A DNA stretch of 64,000 nt, taken from Pontibacter lucknowensis. Its GTDB lineage: Bacteria > Bacteroidota > Bacteroidia > Cytophagales > Hymenobacteraceae. Positions 1-8,284 of the stretch are shown here, piece by piece; positions within the stretch are counted from its first letter, which is position 1, and the number at the start of each line of letters is the position of its first letter. Location: contig NZ_FTNM01000006.1 in assembly GCF_900156415.1 (NCBI RefSeq), positions 124,001 through 188,000 of the forward strand. Reading direction: 5' to 3'. The position numbers and the translations under genes are program-made. The notes under the pieces were generated by a model. It worked only from the letters and a program-made list of their open reading frames with translations, was not told the DNA's origin and searched no databases.

Positions 1-553
1 CCTGCCTTGGCGGGATGGAATTGTAGGCGGTTTCGAAGTGAAGAAACTCGAAGTAGGGCTTGAAATAAGTGCGGTACTCTTCGCGACTGCCGCCGAAGGG
101 CGGCCCATTGTGCTCAAAAGTGGTGTCAAAGAGCAGGCCAACTAACTTCCCTGCCGGCGCGAGCAACTCGGCACATTTGCGTGCATAGTCTGCACGAAGT
201 TGCGGGTCGATGGCACAGAAAAAGGTCTGCTCTACGATCAGGTCATATGTGCCCCCGAGTTCGAAAAAGTCCTGGAGCAGCAATTGATTTTCGGGGAAGT
301 CCGGCACCCGTTCGGAAAATCGCTGCAGTGGCGCCTCGGCAACATCAGCTATGTAGGTATGTGTGAAACCATTACGGAATAAATATTCCGCTTCGTATGC
401 GTTGCCACAACCCGGAACCAGTATGCGCTGACCTGTGTTAGGCATCTGATTGAAATAATCACGGAGTGGAGGCGTTATAGCCCCAACATCCCAACCCGTC
501 TGGCCCAGTTGGTAGCGGTTTTGCCAGTAGTCGGCATTAAATTCTTGTTTCAT
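1..553 (-). CDS. TPMT-like SAM-dependent methyltransferase (partial, C-terminus off the left edge)
   Basis: The reading frame opens with ATG at 553 and runs off the left edge, giving about 184 residues. The start MKQEFNADYWQNRY followed by GWDVGAITPPL is typical of the thiopurine S-methyltransferase-like family, in which a Trp-Asp motif precedes the SAM fold. The segment ILVPGCGNAYEAEYL is the SAM-binding motif I, and the later stretch around QDFFEL to YDLIVEQTFFCAI fits motifs II-III. Such enzymes methylate small thiol, halide or metalloid acceptors; the substrate here cannot be read from sequence. It is divergent from the coiled-coil gene at 630, with a 76-base spacer between them. The family call is fairly secure; the substrate is unknown. 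Confidence 0.8.
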   Translation of the reverse strand, partial: MKQEFNADYWQNRYQLGQTGWDVGAITPPLRDYFNQMPNTGQRILVPGCGNAYEAEYLFRNGFTHTYIADVAEAPLQRFSERVPDFPENQLLLQDFFELGGTYDLIVEQTFFCAIDPQLRADYARKCAELLAPAGKLVGLLFDTTFEHNGPPFGGSREEYRTYFKPYFEFLHFETAYNSIPPRQ

Positions 554-579
554 CTTGTATGATAATAGCTCAAAAGTCT

Positions 580-587
580 TAAATTTG
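580..587 (+). promoter_or_regulatory. Candidate Bacteroidota -7 box for the gene at 630
   Basis: TAAATTTG matches the Bacteroidota consensus TAnnTTTG exactly. A TTG lies at 555-557, 22 bases upstream, slightly longer than the usual spacing to the -33 element. The gene starts about 43 bases downstream. Inferred by consensus only. Confidence 0.5.
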
Positions 588-629
588 AAACTTGCATACG
601 CACCATTCCAGGCAGCAAAAGCTTAAAAT

Positions 630-1610
630 ATGAGTACGCTGGAAAAAAAAGACACCCAAAAAGAACATCAGCCCATGAACCCTTCTGAAAAAAGAAGCAA
701 CCGCAAACTCCTGATTAGTGGCCTCCTTGTCATCCTGATCAGCATCAACGGCATCCTGCTTTACATGAATTATCAGAAAAAAGAGAAAAACGAGGAGCAG
801 GCCGAGGTGATCCGTGTGAAAGATAAAGAACTGGAGAACCAGATAAAAGTTTACGAAGCCCTAAAGGCTGATTTTGAGCGCCAGAGCCAGGAATTGCAGG
901 CGATGGGTCTCGAAAACGACTCGCTGGAGGCACAAATCGCGTCTATTTCGTCTGACCTGAACGAGCTGCGAAGCTTCCGTAAGAGCAGCTACAGCCTGGC
1001 TGACCAGCGCCGCTTCCGCGACCGTGCGCAGGCGTTTGAGCAGCAACTGAAACAGAAAGACCAGGAAATCGCTACGCTTAAACAGGATAATGAAGTGCTC
1101 TTCACAGAGAATACCTCACTTAAAACCACTCAGAACCGCCTGAGCGACAGTCTCACCACCATGAAGACCACCAACGAAACGCTGGTAGAGAAGGTAAAAG
1201 TGGCCTCGAGACTCGAAGCACAGCGTATGAATGTTTTTGCGGTAAATAAGCGCGGCAAAGAGCTGGATGACAAGAACAATGAATTCAGAATGAGAAACGT
1301 GGAAAAGATCCGCGTAACGTTTAACCTGGGCAAGAACGATGTAGCACCACGTGAGCCGAAGACGATTTACATGCGTCTGATCGAGCCGGATGGCGCCGCC
1401 CTGTACAATCTTTCTACGGGTTCAGGTTCGTTTGAGATTGACGGCGAAGACATGTACTACACCGCTAAGCGCGACATTGTGTTTGATAACACGCAGCAGC
1501 AGGTAAGCTTTGTGTACAATAAAAACGCAGAGTACAAAAAAGGCCAGCATACCATTGAGCTTTATGCCGATGGTTTCCTGATCGGATCAACCAACTTTGT
1601 GCTGAAATAA
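630..1610 (+). CDS. Membrane-anchored coiled-coil protein of unknown function
   Basis: A 326-residue protein that I do not recognise as a named family. It has a charged, Lys-rich N-terminus, one hydrophobic segment at about residues 28-48 (LLISGLLVILISINGILLY), then a long Glu/Lys/Gln-rich heptad region at about 50-200 that should form a coiled coil. After about residue 225 comes a compact beta-rich domain with MRLIEPDGAALYNLS and ending in GFLIGSTNFVLK. This suggests an inner-membrane anchor with a periplasmic rod and a globular tip, but the topology is inferred. An internal Met at residue 16 (MNPSEKR) is an alternative start. It stands alone between a divergent methyltransferase and a terminator. 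Confidence 0.75.
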   Translation: MSTLEKKDTQKEHQPMNPSEKRSNRKLLISGLLVILISINGILLYMNYQKKEKNEEQAEVIRVKDKELENQIKVYEALKADFERQSQELQAMGLENDSLEAQIASISSDLNELRSFRKSSYSLADQRRFRDRAQAFEQQLKQKDQEIATLKQDNEVLFTENTSLKTTQNRLSDSLTTMKTTNETLVEKVKVASRLEAQRMNVFAVNKRGKELDDKNNEFRMRNVEKIRVTFNLGKNDVAPREPKTIYMRLIEPDGAALYNLSTGSGSFEIDGEDMYYTAKRDIVFDNTQQQVSFVYNKNAEYKKGQHTIELYADGFLIGSTNFVLK

Positions 1611-1630
1611 TACTTAAACCCTAGAGTCTG

Positions 1631-1662
1631 AAAGCCCCGTCCATTAGGTCGGGGCTTTTTTG
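1631..1662 (+). terminator. Rho-independent terminator of the coiled-coil gene
   Basis: A GC-rich stem AAAGCCCCG / CGGGGCTTT with an 11-12 base loop is followed by a T run, about 20 bases after the stop codon of the gene ending at 1610. Confidence 0.85.
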
Positions 1663-1686
1663 TATCCATACCTCAGGTATAGCCAT

Positions 1687-1717
1687 AAAAAAAACCCTAT
1701 CCTGAGGAAAGGGTTTT
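1687..1717 (-). terminator. Terminator of the cyanophycin synthetase gene
   Basis: The stem AAACCCT / AGGGTTT is preceded on the plus strand by a run of A, which reads as a T tail on the minus strand. It lies about 63 bases beyond the stop of the minus-strand gene at 1780. Confidence 0.7.
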
Positions 1718-1779
1718 AGTCCATCGTTCACATGAAATTCTCTAACGCAGGCGTTAGAATTTAATCAACAAGAAAATTC

Positions 1780-4410
1780 TTACTCCACCAGCATGCTGCT
1801 GCGGTGCTGTATTACTTTAAAGCTCTCCACCATCTTCACCGATTCGTGCACGTCTTCCGTGAAGATCGCTACAAAGGAGTCCGGCTCGGCATTTTCCAGC
1901 GCATAGGCGATGGCACGCATTTCTTCCGGTATCACCTTCACTTGCTTATGTGGCGCTACGTCTTCTATACCTTGCATCATCGGCAAAGTGATTTCCTCAG
2001 GCGTCTTCCCGCGCAGGTCGTTGTCGAGGCGTATGATGATCTCGTCAAAGACTTCGCCTGCTACGCGACCTATTTCGTAGAAATCTTCTGTCCTGCGGTC
2101 GCCAACGCCAGCAATGATGCCAACCTTGCGCGACACGTCCATGTCTTCCATAAAGCCGCCGATGGCCTTCAAACCACCCACGTTGTGTGCATAGTCCACC
2201 AGTACCTCGAAGTTCGGGAACTGGAACAGGTTCATGCGGCCGGGCGTTTTATCCGGTGAAGGTATAAAGGTGCGCAGAGCACGCTTAATGTCTTCTATGT
2301 CAAAGTGCGATACATAGCCAGCCAACGCGGCAGCCAGTATGTTCTCAATGTTAAATTTCGCTTTTCCTCCAAAAGTCAGCGGCACATCAGCCACTCTATC
2401 TATCCGGATCTTGTAGCTGTTTTTAAAGATCGAGATATACCCGTTTTCAAAAACCGCCGCCAGTCCCCCTTTGGCAATGTGCTTGAGTATGCGCGGGTTG
2501 TTCTCGTCCATACTAAAGAAAGCTACCTTACATTTCAGCTCCTCCGCCATCGCATACACCAGGTCATCATCAGCGTTCAGAATGGCATATCCGTCTTTGC
2601 TCACGCTCTTCGGTATCACCGACTTCACATTGGCCAGGTCCTCCAACGTATGGATGTCGCGCAGGCCCAGGTGGTCGGAGCTTACGTTAGTCACAATGCC
2701 AATGTCGCACTGATCGAAACCCAGACCTGAGCGTAGCAAGCCGCCGCGGGCGCACTCCAGCACTGCAAAGTTCACGGTCGGGTCCTTGAGCACAAACTGT
2801 GCACTGTAAGCCCCTGTCGTATCGCCTTTCTCGAGCAACTTGTCCTGTATGTAGATGCCCTCAGTAGTGGTATACCCAACCTGATAACCTTTGCTCTTGA
2901 CCATGTGTGCGATCAGTCGCGTGGTCGTGGTCTTACCATTGGTACCTGTCACGGCCACAATCGGGATGCGGGCGGGCTTGCCATGCGGAAACAGCATGTC
3001 GATTACCGGCTCGGCTACGTTACGCGGTAAACCGTAGGTTGGTGAGATGTGCATCCGGAAACCAGGCGCCGCATTTACCTCCAGCACAGCACCTCCGGCT
3101 TCGTTAAGCGGAATGGCAATGTCGGTTGTCATCACGTCGATACCGCAGATATCCAGCCCCACCAGACCGGCAATACGCTCGGCCATCAGGATGTTGTAAG
3201 GATCCACTAAGTCAGTAACGTCAGTTGCAGTGCCTCCAGTACTTATGTTAGCGGTACTTTTTAGGTATAGCACCTCCCCTTCGGGCAGAACCGACTGAGT
3301 AGTAAGGTCTTTGGCCTTTAAAATATTTTTGGTGTGCTGATCAATTTTGATGCGGGTCAGGGCCTTTTCGTGTCCCACGCCTCTTCTCGGGTCTTTGTTC
3401 TCCAGGTCGACCAGCTGTTTGATCGTGGAAACACCGTCACCGGTGACCATGGCAGGGGTACGCTTGGCAGCTGCCACAAACTTTTTGTTAATGACCAGCA
3501 GTCGGAAGTCAAAGCCCTGAATGTAGCGCTCCACCAGCACGGCCTCAGAATATTTCTGAGCGGCTGCCAGTCCTTTGAGCGCGTCTTTCCAGTTTGTGAT
3601 GTTGATGGTAGCGCCTTTGCCGTGGTTGCCGTCCAACGGCTTTAGCACTAATGGATAGCCCAGTCTGTCCACGGCCCGCTTCAGTTCCTCCTGATCATAC
3701 ACAGTGGTGCCATTGGGAACAGGTATACCCGCTTCGTCGAGCAGTTCTTTGGTGGCGTTTTTGTCTCCGGCTATCTCCACGGCAAAGCAGGCAGTGCCAC
3801 AGGTCATGGTGGCCTGTATGCGCTTCTGGTTCACGCCGTAACCCAGCTGAATGAGCGAGTGACGGTTGAGACGAATGTAAGGTATATTGCGGCTCTGCGC
3901 CTCTGATACAATAGAGTAAGTGCTTGGTCCGAAATATTCGTCTTCCCGGATCTGATGCAGGCGGTCGATGTCTTCGTCGAGTTTATACTTCTCTCCATTT
4001 ATCAGAGCTTCCGTGATGCGGAGGGCAGCATGAGCGGCATACTCACCGGCACGTTCCTCCTGGTACGAGAAAATAACGAAATGCGTACCCTGCTCGTGGG
4101 CCATGTAACAGCGTCCGTAGCCGCTCTCCATACCGGCCTGAGTTTGCAGTTCCAGCGCGATGTGCTGCACGACGTGAGCGAAGGTAGTGCCTTCCTCCAC
4201 CGATCTAAAGAAACCACCTTCCACGCCCGCTGCAGCCCTGTGGGCATACATTTCGGGGAGCAGTCGTTTGAGTCGGGTAGCGAAGCCGGGCACTTCGTGG
4301 GTAAGGATATCAGCCAGTTCTTCCAGGTCCAGCTTGAGTACGATAATTTTGGGATGCTCAACAGACCAGAAATTTGGTCCGCGCATGATGCGCAAGTCTG
4401 TAATCTTCAT
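1780..4410 (-). CDS. cphA: Cyanophycin synthetase
   Basis: CphA polymerises aspartate and arginine into cyanophycin (multi-L-arginyl-poly-L-aspartate), a nitrogen store, using ATP. The start at 4410 (MKITDLRIMRGPNFWS) is preferred to an upstream ATG at 4473 because family members begin with this motif; the product is then 876 residues, the usual length. In order: an N-terminal domain (1-160), an ATP-grasp ligase (about 215-470, with LVLKPLDGNHGKGATIN and AVLEVNAAPGFRMH), and a Mur-ligase-like domain with P-loop VTGTNGKTTTTR at about 487-498 and DYAHN further on. The usual partner cyanophycinase (cphB) is not in this window; the gene appears monocistronic, with its own terminator. The identification is secure; the exact polymer depends on substrate choice that I cannot read. 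Confidence 0.95.
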   Translation of the reverse strand: MKITDLRIMRGPNFWSVEHPKIIVLKLDLEELADILTHEVPGFATRLKRLLPEMYAHRAAAGVEGGFFRSVEEGTTFAHVVQHIALELQTQAGMESGYGRCYMAHEQGTHFVIFSYQEERAGEYAAHAALRITEALINGEKYKLDEDIDRLHQIREDEYFGPSTYSIVSEAQSRNIPYIRLNRHSLIQLGYGVNQKRIQATMTCGTACFAVEIAGDKNATKELLDEAGIPVPNGTTVYDQEELKRAVDRLGYPLVLKPLDGNHGKGATINITNWKDALKGLAAAQKYSEAVLVERYIQGFDFRLLVINKKFVAAAKRTPAMVTGDGVSTIKQLVDLENKDPRRGVGHEKALTRIKIDQHTKNILKAKDLTTQSVLPEGEVLYLKSTANISTGGTATDVTDLVDPYNILMAERIAGLVGLDICGIDVMTTDIAIPLNEAGGAVLEVNAAPGFRMHISPTYGLPRNVAEPVIDMLFPHGKPARIPIVAVTGTNGKTTTTRLIAHMVKSKGYQVGYTTTEGIYIQDKLLEKGDTTGAYSAQFVLKDPTVNFAVLECARGGLLRSGLGFDQCDIGIVTNVSSDHLGLRDIHTLEDLANVKSVIPKSVSKDGYAILNADDDLVYAMAEELKCKVAFFSMDENNPRILKHIAKGGLAAVFENGYISIFKNSYKIRIDRVADVPLTFGGKAKFNIENILAAALAGYVSHFDIEDIKRALRTFIPSPDKTPGRMNLFQFPNFEVLVDYAHNVGGLKAIGGFMEDMDVSRKVGIIAGVGDRRTEDFYEIGRVAGEVFDEIIIRLDNDLRGKTPEEITLPMMQGIEDVAPHKQVKVIPEEMRAIAYALENAEPDSFVAIFTEDVHESVKMVESFKVIQHRSSMLVE

Positions 4411-4621
4411 GGGAATGGGTAAGCAGCTTGTATTGCCTGTCAGATATGTTGTAGGTGTTGAAGGAAACAGCAACCATAAAATTGCTTGCTTGCAATACGT
4501 TATAAGCTGACAAAGGATATAGCGGCTTTTGAAAAATTAGTGCTCTTGAATGGAAGCAATTAGGAATTAGCTACTTAGGGATAGGAAGGTGTTTAAGAGA
4601 AATTGGACACTAAGAAAAAAA

Positions 4622-4650
4622 AACGCCCGGTCAGGTATACCGACCGGGCG
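4622..4650 (-). terminator. Terminator downstream of tRNA-Cys
   Basis: Perfect 9-bp stem CGCCCGGTC / GACCGGGCG closes a 9-base loop that contains GGTATACC, itself a palindrome and an instance of the GGTATA word that is frequent in this window. On the minus strand the stem is followed by a T run. It lies 10 bases downstream of the tRNA. Confidence 0.85.
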
Positions 4651-4659
4651 ATCAAGAAG

Positions 4660-4730
4660 AGGTAACGAGCGGATTCGAACCGCTGTAGCAGCTTTTGCAG
4701 AGCTGAGCCTAGCCACTCGGCCACGTTACC
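4660..4730 (-). tRNA. tRNA-Cys (anticodon GCA)
   Basis: Read on the minus strand, the sequence folds into a cloverleaf with acceptor stem GGTAACG / CGTTACC, a D-arm with AGTGGCTAGG, an anticodon arm CAGCT-CTGCAAA-AGCTG with anticodon GCA, and a T-arm with GGTTCGAATCC. The base after the acceptor stem is T, matching the U73 discriminator expected for cysteine tRNA. The CCA end is not encoded. Confidence 0.95.
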
Positions 4731-4855
4731 CTGATTGGAGTGCAAATATAAGCAGAGAAGTATGCTTGTCAAACAATCAGGTCATATTTTTTAAACGCCA
4801 ATAGATATAGCGTTCATAATAAGCCCCTTATTTTTCAATACTACTGTTGCGATTT

Positions 4856-5218
4856 CTATTTTGGAAGCGGTGCCCCTACAGGTATAGCGCAATCGTGACC
4901 TGGCTGACCGTGCGGCGGGTTGGTACCGGCAGCAACTGAACCAGACACTTGTGGCTGGAATGCAGGCTGAGGTGCTGTGAGCTTAGGCTGTGCCGGCAGA
5001 TCAAGTGGAGCGCCTACTTCGATGTCACAGCGGTGACCAGGCTGGCCATGCGCAGGATTCAGGGCTACAGTACCCGCTGGAGTAGCTGTTGCAGCGTTCG
5101 TGTTAGCTGGCGCAGTAGTTGGCTGGGTTGTAGCTGTATCAGCTTTTTTATTGTCTTCTGAGCAAGCGCTAAAGCCGATCAGGGCAGCAGCCAGCAGTAC
5201 GTTAACGGTAGTTTTCAT
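4856..5218 (-). CDS. Small lipoprotein with two HGQPGHxC repeats
   Basis: A 120-residue protein with a lipoprotein signal peptide (residues 1-18, cleavage before Cys19 in GFSAC). A low-complexity Thr/Ala/Pro linker follows. Then two near-identical modules occur: NPAHGQPGHRCDIEVGAPL at about 54-72 and NPPHGQPGHDCAIPVGAPL at about 100-118, separated by a Pro/Gln/Ala-rich spacer. Each carries two His and one Cys in a fixed pattern, which could bind a metal or heme, but that is a guess. I recall similar GQPGHxC motifs in uncharacterised Bacteroidota proteins; no function is known to me. It is expected in the outer or inner membrane, facing the periplasm. Confidence 0.8.
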   Translation of the reverse strand: MKTTVNVLLAAALIGFSACSEDNKKADTATTQPTTAPANTNAATATPAGTVALNPAHGQPGHRCDIEVGAPLDLPAQPKLTAPQPAFQPQVSGSVAAGTNPPHGQPGHDCAIPVGAPLPK

Positions 5219-5608
5219 GCAATGATTTTATAAGGTGTGCGGCCTTCTGCCCCTGCCATCCTTTTGGCAGACCAGGGCGCTTTTGTTACAACCGACAAGC
5301 TACCAAAAAGGTGCCGCAAAACCAAAATCCTTCCGACATACGGTCAATTCTGCCTGTCTAAAAACTCCCTCCGCGTACCATAACTTTATCACTCCTTTCC
5401 GGGTATATTCAGGAAAACCTCTATGCGCTTCCGCCTTTGTGCGGAACACACGCTGCCCGACTGCCGTACCCGGACTTGTTAAGGCAGCTCGCATAGCACT
5501 TATCCTTTACAATAACACATTATAAATCCAGGCCTTATCAGCCAGGCAGCGGTGCAGAAGGAACCAGATATTGTCCTTACGCCTTCAGAGCCGCATTTGA
5601 TTATCGTT
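5219..5608. other. Intergenic region with no recognised gene
   Basis: This 390-base spacer separates the lipoprotein and acyltransferase genes, which are transcribed divergently. No reading frame here has family character or coding-like composition, and no exact TAnnTTTG box was found. It presumably holds the promoters of both flanking genes. Confidence 0.5.
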
Positions 5609-6667
5609 ATGAACAGACTTCTATTCTTAGACGCTTTAAGGGGCATTGCCGCACTCTCAGTGGCCCTTTTCCACTATACTTCCGTGTACCGCAGCCTTTA
5701 CGGCCATAGCTTCTCCCCTGCTTTCGACTTCGACTACGGTTTGTTTGGGGTGGAGCTTTTCTTTATGATCTCAGGCTTTGTGATCTTCTTCAGTTTCGAC
5801 AGGATCAAGAGCGGAAGCGAGTTTCTCTTTAACCGCGGCATCCGACTTTACCCGACCTACTGGTTCAGCATGATCACAACTTTCGTGGTGGTACAGACAT
5901 TCAGCCTGCCCGGCTTAGAGACTACCTTCACCGACATGCTCGTCAACCTGACCATGTTCCAGAAGCTGGCCCGCGTACCAGACGTGGACGGAGTATACTG
6001 GTCGCTGTTTTCGGAGTGGATGTTTTACCTGATGATGCTTGGCCTGTTCATGACCAATAACCTGAAGCGTATTTTGTGGGTGGGTCCGATATGGGTGCTG
6101 CTGAGCTTGGTACACAAGTATGGCGTTAGCTTTGGTCCGGTCGGTGCCATCCTGAACCTATACCATGGCGTGTTCTTCTATGCGGGCATCCTCTTTTACC
6201 TGCTCATGAAGCAGCCCGAAAAACGGAACATTGTGCTCGCTCACTTGCTCTTCTGTATCGCTGTGATTGTAGCGCTATACTTGCCGGAAGGTCTGCCGCA
6301 TACGCTCGTCGTTATTTCCTTCTTCGGGGTATTTTACCTAGGGTTGATTGGTAAAATGGAGTTCCTGGTGAACAAGGTGCTGCTCTTCCTGGGCAGTATC
6401 TCCTATGCACTCTACCTGATCCACCAGTTTGTGGGTTATGTGATCATCAACGAAACGAAACACTTGTTCGGCGATAGCCTGCTGGTGATCGTGCCACCAC
6501 TAGCCATCACACTTACGGCGGCCTGGCTGATTACAGCCTATATTGAAAAGCCGGTCGTAAGCAGGCTCAAAACCTGGTACAAGCAACGGTCAGGCCATAC
6601 CTTGCCGCAGGAAAAGAAAATACCCGTCAGCGGATTTGCCAAACCCGAAACTGCCCCTACTAAATAG
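5609..6667 (+). CDS. Acyltransferase-3 family membrane protein
   Basis: Integral-membrane O-acyltransferase of the OafA/AT3 family, which transfers acetyl or other acyl groups to sugars of surface glycans or lipids. The start at 5609 gives MNRLLFLDALRGIAALSVALFHY, the classic AT3 opening with the conserved Arg and His; an upstream ATG at 5552 would add a non-conserved extension. About ten hydrophobic segments follow, including FGVELFFMISGFVIFF and, near the C-terminus, ISYALYLIHQFVGYVII, the usual late motif of the family. It is about 352 residues, a normal length without the extra SGNH domain. Its acceptor is unknown and it is not linked to the polysaccharide locus. Confidence 0.9.
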   Translation: MNRLLFLDALRGIAALSVALFHYTSVYRSLYGHSFSPAFDFDYGLFGVELFFMISGFVIFFSFDRIKSGSEFLFNRGIRLYPTYWFSMITTFVVVQTFSLPGLETTFTDMLVNLTMFQKLARVPDVDGVYWSLFSEWMFYLMMLGLFMTNNLKRILWVGPIWVLLSLVHKYGVSFGPVGAILNLYHGVFFYAGILFYLLMKQPEKRNIVLAHLLFCIAVIVALYLPEGLPHTLVVISFFGVFYLGLIGKMEFLVNKVLLFLGSISYALYLIHQFVGYVIINETKHLFGDSLLVIVPPLAITLTAAWLITAYIEKPVVSRLKTWYKQRSGHTLPQEKKIPVSGFAKPETAPTK

Positions 6668-6683
6668 GTATAGCAGGTCAGAG

Positions 6684-7601
6684 CTAAACCCCAGGCTGGC
6701 TATAAGCTACCGCTATTTCTGCTCCCAAACGGGCATTGTGCCTGATCAGCGCGATGTTAGCTTCGAGGCTCTCGCCCTGGCTATGCTCTGCGATATACTT
6801 TAAAAGAAAAGGCGTGACGGCCTTGCCCTTAATGTGCTGCTGTGCGGCGGCGTGCAGGGCCTGGGTGATATACCATTCCATTTCAGGTGCAGGCACTTCA
6901 AACTTTTCAGGTATGGGATTCGCTATCAGTACAGCTCCATCCAGTCCCAACTCCCATTTGGTGCGTAACAGGCCTGCAATTTCCCGGGCAGAGTCCAGTC
7001 GCAGTGGAGAGGCAAAACCGCTTTGGCGGGAGTAGAAACTCGGAAACTCATTCTGCCCGAAAGTAACAACCGGTATACCTTTGGTATCCAGGTACTCCAG
7101 GGTCAGCCCAATATCCAGGATCGACTTCACACCCGCTGATACCACCGCTACGGAGGTCTGCCCCATTTCAGTCAGGTCTGCCGAGATATCCATGGTGGTC
7201 TCTGCTCCCCTATGCACACCTCCTACCCCGCCTGTAACGAACACCCGTATACCTGCCATAGCGGCAATTCGCATGGTGGCAGCGACCGTTGTAGCGCCAT
7301 CGATTTGCTGGCTGATGACGTAAGGCATATCAACCAGGCTCACCTTCCAGACACCCTCGGCCTTGCCCAGGTGCGCAATCTGCTCCTTTGTTAGCCCTAC
7401 ACAGCATTTGCCGCCTAGTATAGCAATGGTAGCAGGTATAGCGCCTGCTTCCCGTACCACCTGCTCAACCTTCAGGGCAGTCTGCACATTGTGCGGGTAA
7501 GGCATGCCGTGGGCAATGATGGTGGATTCCAGCGCTACGACAGGCTTGCCGTCGGTGAGGGCCTGCTGTACCTCGGGGTGTACTTGGATGAAACCGTTCA
7601 T
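6684..7601 (-). CDS. psuG: Pseudouridine-5'-phosphate glycosidase
   Basis: PsuG reversibly cleaves pseudouridine 5'-phosphate to uracil and ribose 5-phosphate, in pseudouridine salvage. The start MNGFIQVHPEVQQAL at 7601 gives 305 residues, the family length; an upstream ATG at 7649 adds a non-conserved tail. Conserved blocks are VALESTIIAHGMPYP, ATIAILGGKCCVGL, FVTGGVGGVHRGAETTMDISADL and VSAGVKSILDIGLTLEYL. The kinase partner PsuK is not next to it, so it may have to rely on a kinase encoded elsewhere. Confidence 0.93.
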   Translation of the reverse strand: MNGFIQVHPEVQQALTDGKPVVALESTIIAHGMPYPHNVQTALKVEQVVREAGAIPATIAILGGKCCVGLTKEQIAHLGKAEGVWKVSLVDMPYVISQQIDGATTVAATMRIAAMAGIRVFVTGGVGGVHRGAETTMDISADLTEMGQTSVAVVSAGVKSILDIGLTLEYLDTKGIPVVTFGQNEFPSFYSRQSGFASPLRLDSAREIAGLLRTKWELGLDGAVLIANPIPEKFEVPAPEMEWYITQALHAAAQQHIKGKAVTPFLLKYIAEHSQGESLEANIALIRHNARLGAEIAVAYSQPGV

Positions 7602-7736
7602 GATATTATGCTGGTTCTGTAGCTTAGTATATTGGTAATGGCTATACAACTTGGTGAAGACATTAAATTTTAAATCTGATTAGGCGGTCAACACTTTTGC
7701 CACCACGGCACTTATACTATCATACCGAATCATCAT

Positions 7737-8282
7737 TCAGCTTTTGTATTCATAGATAAGCTGGACTACCCCTGACTTGAACCTGTTTACTTGTACTAAG
7801 TTAAGGTTTAGTCTTTCCTTCAGATCCTGAAACAGCGGTTTGCCTGCTCCTAATACCGTTGGGTGAACAGAAATCCGGTAAATGTCAATCAGCCCATGCT
7901 GGACAAAGGTTGTAATGAGTTTTGCTCCGCCATATAGCCAGATGTCTTTGCCCTCCTGCTGTTTGAACTCGGCTATCTTCTCAGGTATACCAGAATTGCT
8001 AAAAGTGGCTTTGCTATCCTGCCGCTCCTGACTGGAGAAAACGATCTTCCTTTTAGCGTGTACTGCCTCCCAGATAGCTTTCTCTATTTCGCTTGCGCTG
8101 GCATCGGGTTGAAAGTTCCCCCACATCTCGTAGCTTACCCGACCATAGAGTATGGTGTCTATACCTGAAAGAAAGCCCTGGAAGTCCATATCATCGTCCA
8201 GGATGCACCAATCCACTTCGCCATTTGGCCCTTCAATGAATCCATCGAGGGTTACGGCCAGATCTAAGATTACTTTTCTCAT
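7737..8282 (-). CDS. RibD C-terminal/dihydrofolate-reductase-like protein
   Basis: A 181-residue protein of the RibD C-terminal domain family, which shares the DHFR fold and binds NADPH. Diagnostic blocks are MRKVILDLAVTLDGFIEGPNGEVDW at the N-terminus, IDTILYGRVSYEMW, DIWLYGGAKLITTFVQHGLIDIYRISVHPTVLGAGKPLF, and a terminal VQLIYEYKS. Stand-alone members are reductases of uncertain substrate; many occur in Bacteroidota and are not true folate or riboflavin enzymes. The start codon lies two bases after the stop of the S41 peptidase gene, so the two form a transcription unit. Confidence 0.9.
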   Translation of the reverse strand: MRKVILDLAVTLDGFIEGPNGEVDWCILDDDMDFQGFLSGIDTILYGRVSYEMWGNFQPDASASEIEKAIWEAVHAKRKIVFSSQERQDSKATFSNSGIPEKIAEFKQQEGKDIWLYGGAKLITTFVQHGLIDIYRISVHPTVLGAGKPLFQDLKERLNLNLVQVNRFKSGVVQLIYEYKS

Positions 8283-8284
8283 GG

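Noticed and set aside
4411-4473. Upstream start of cphA giving a 21-residue extension
   Set aside because: Family proteins start with the MKITD-type motif at 4410; the upstream residues lack conservation-like character.
5235-5525. Open frame of 96 codons between the lipoprotein and acyltransferase genes
   Set aside because: No start context, no family features and low-complexity composition; the region is better seen as a spacer.
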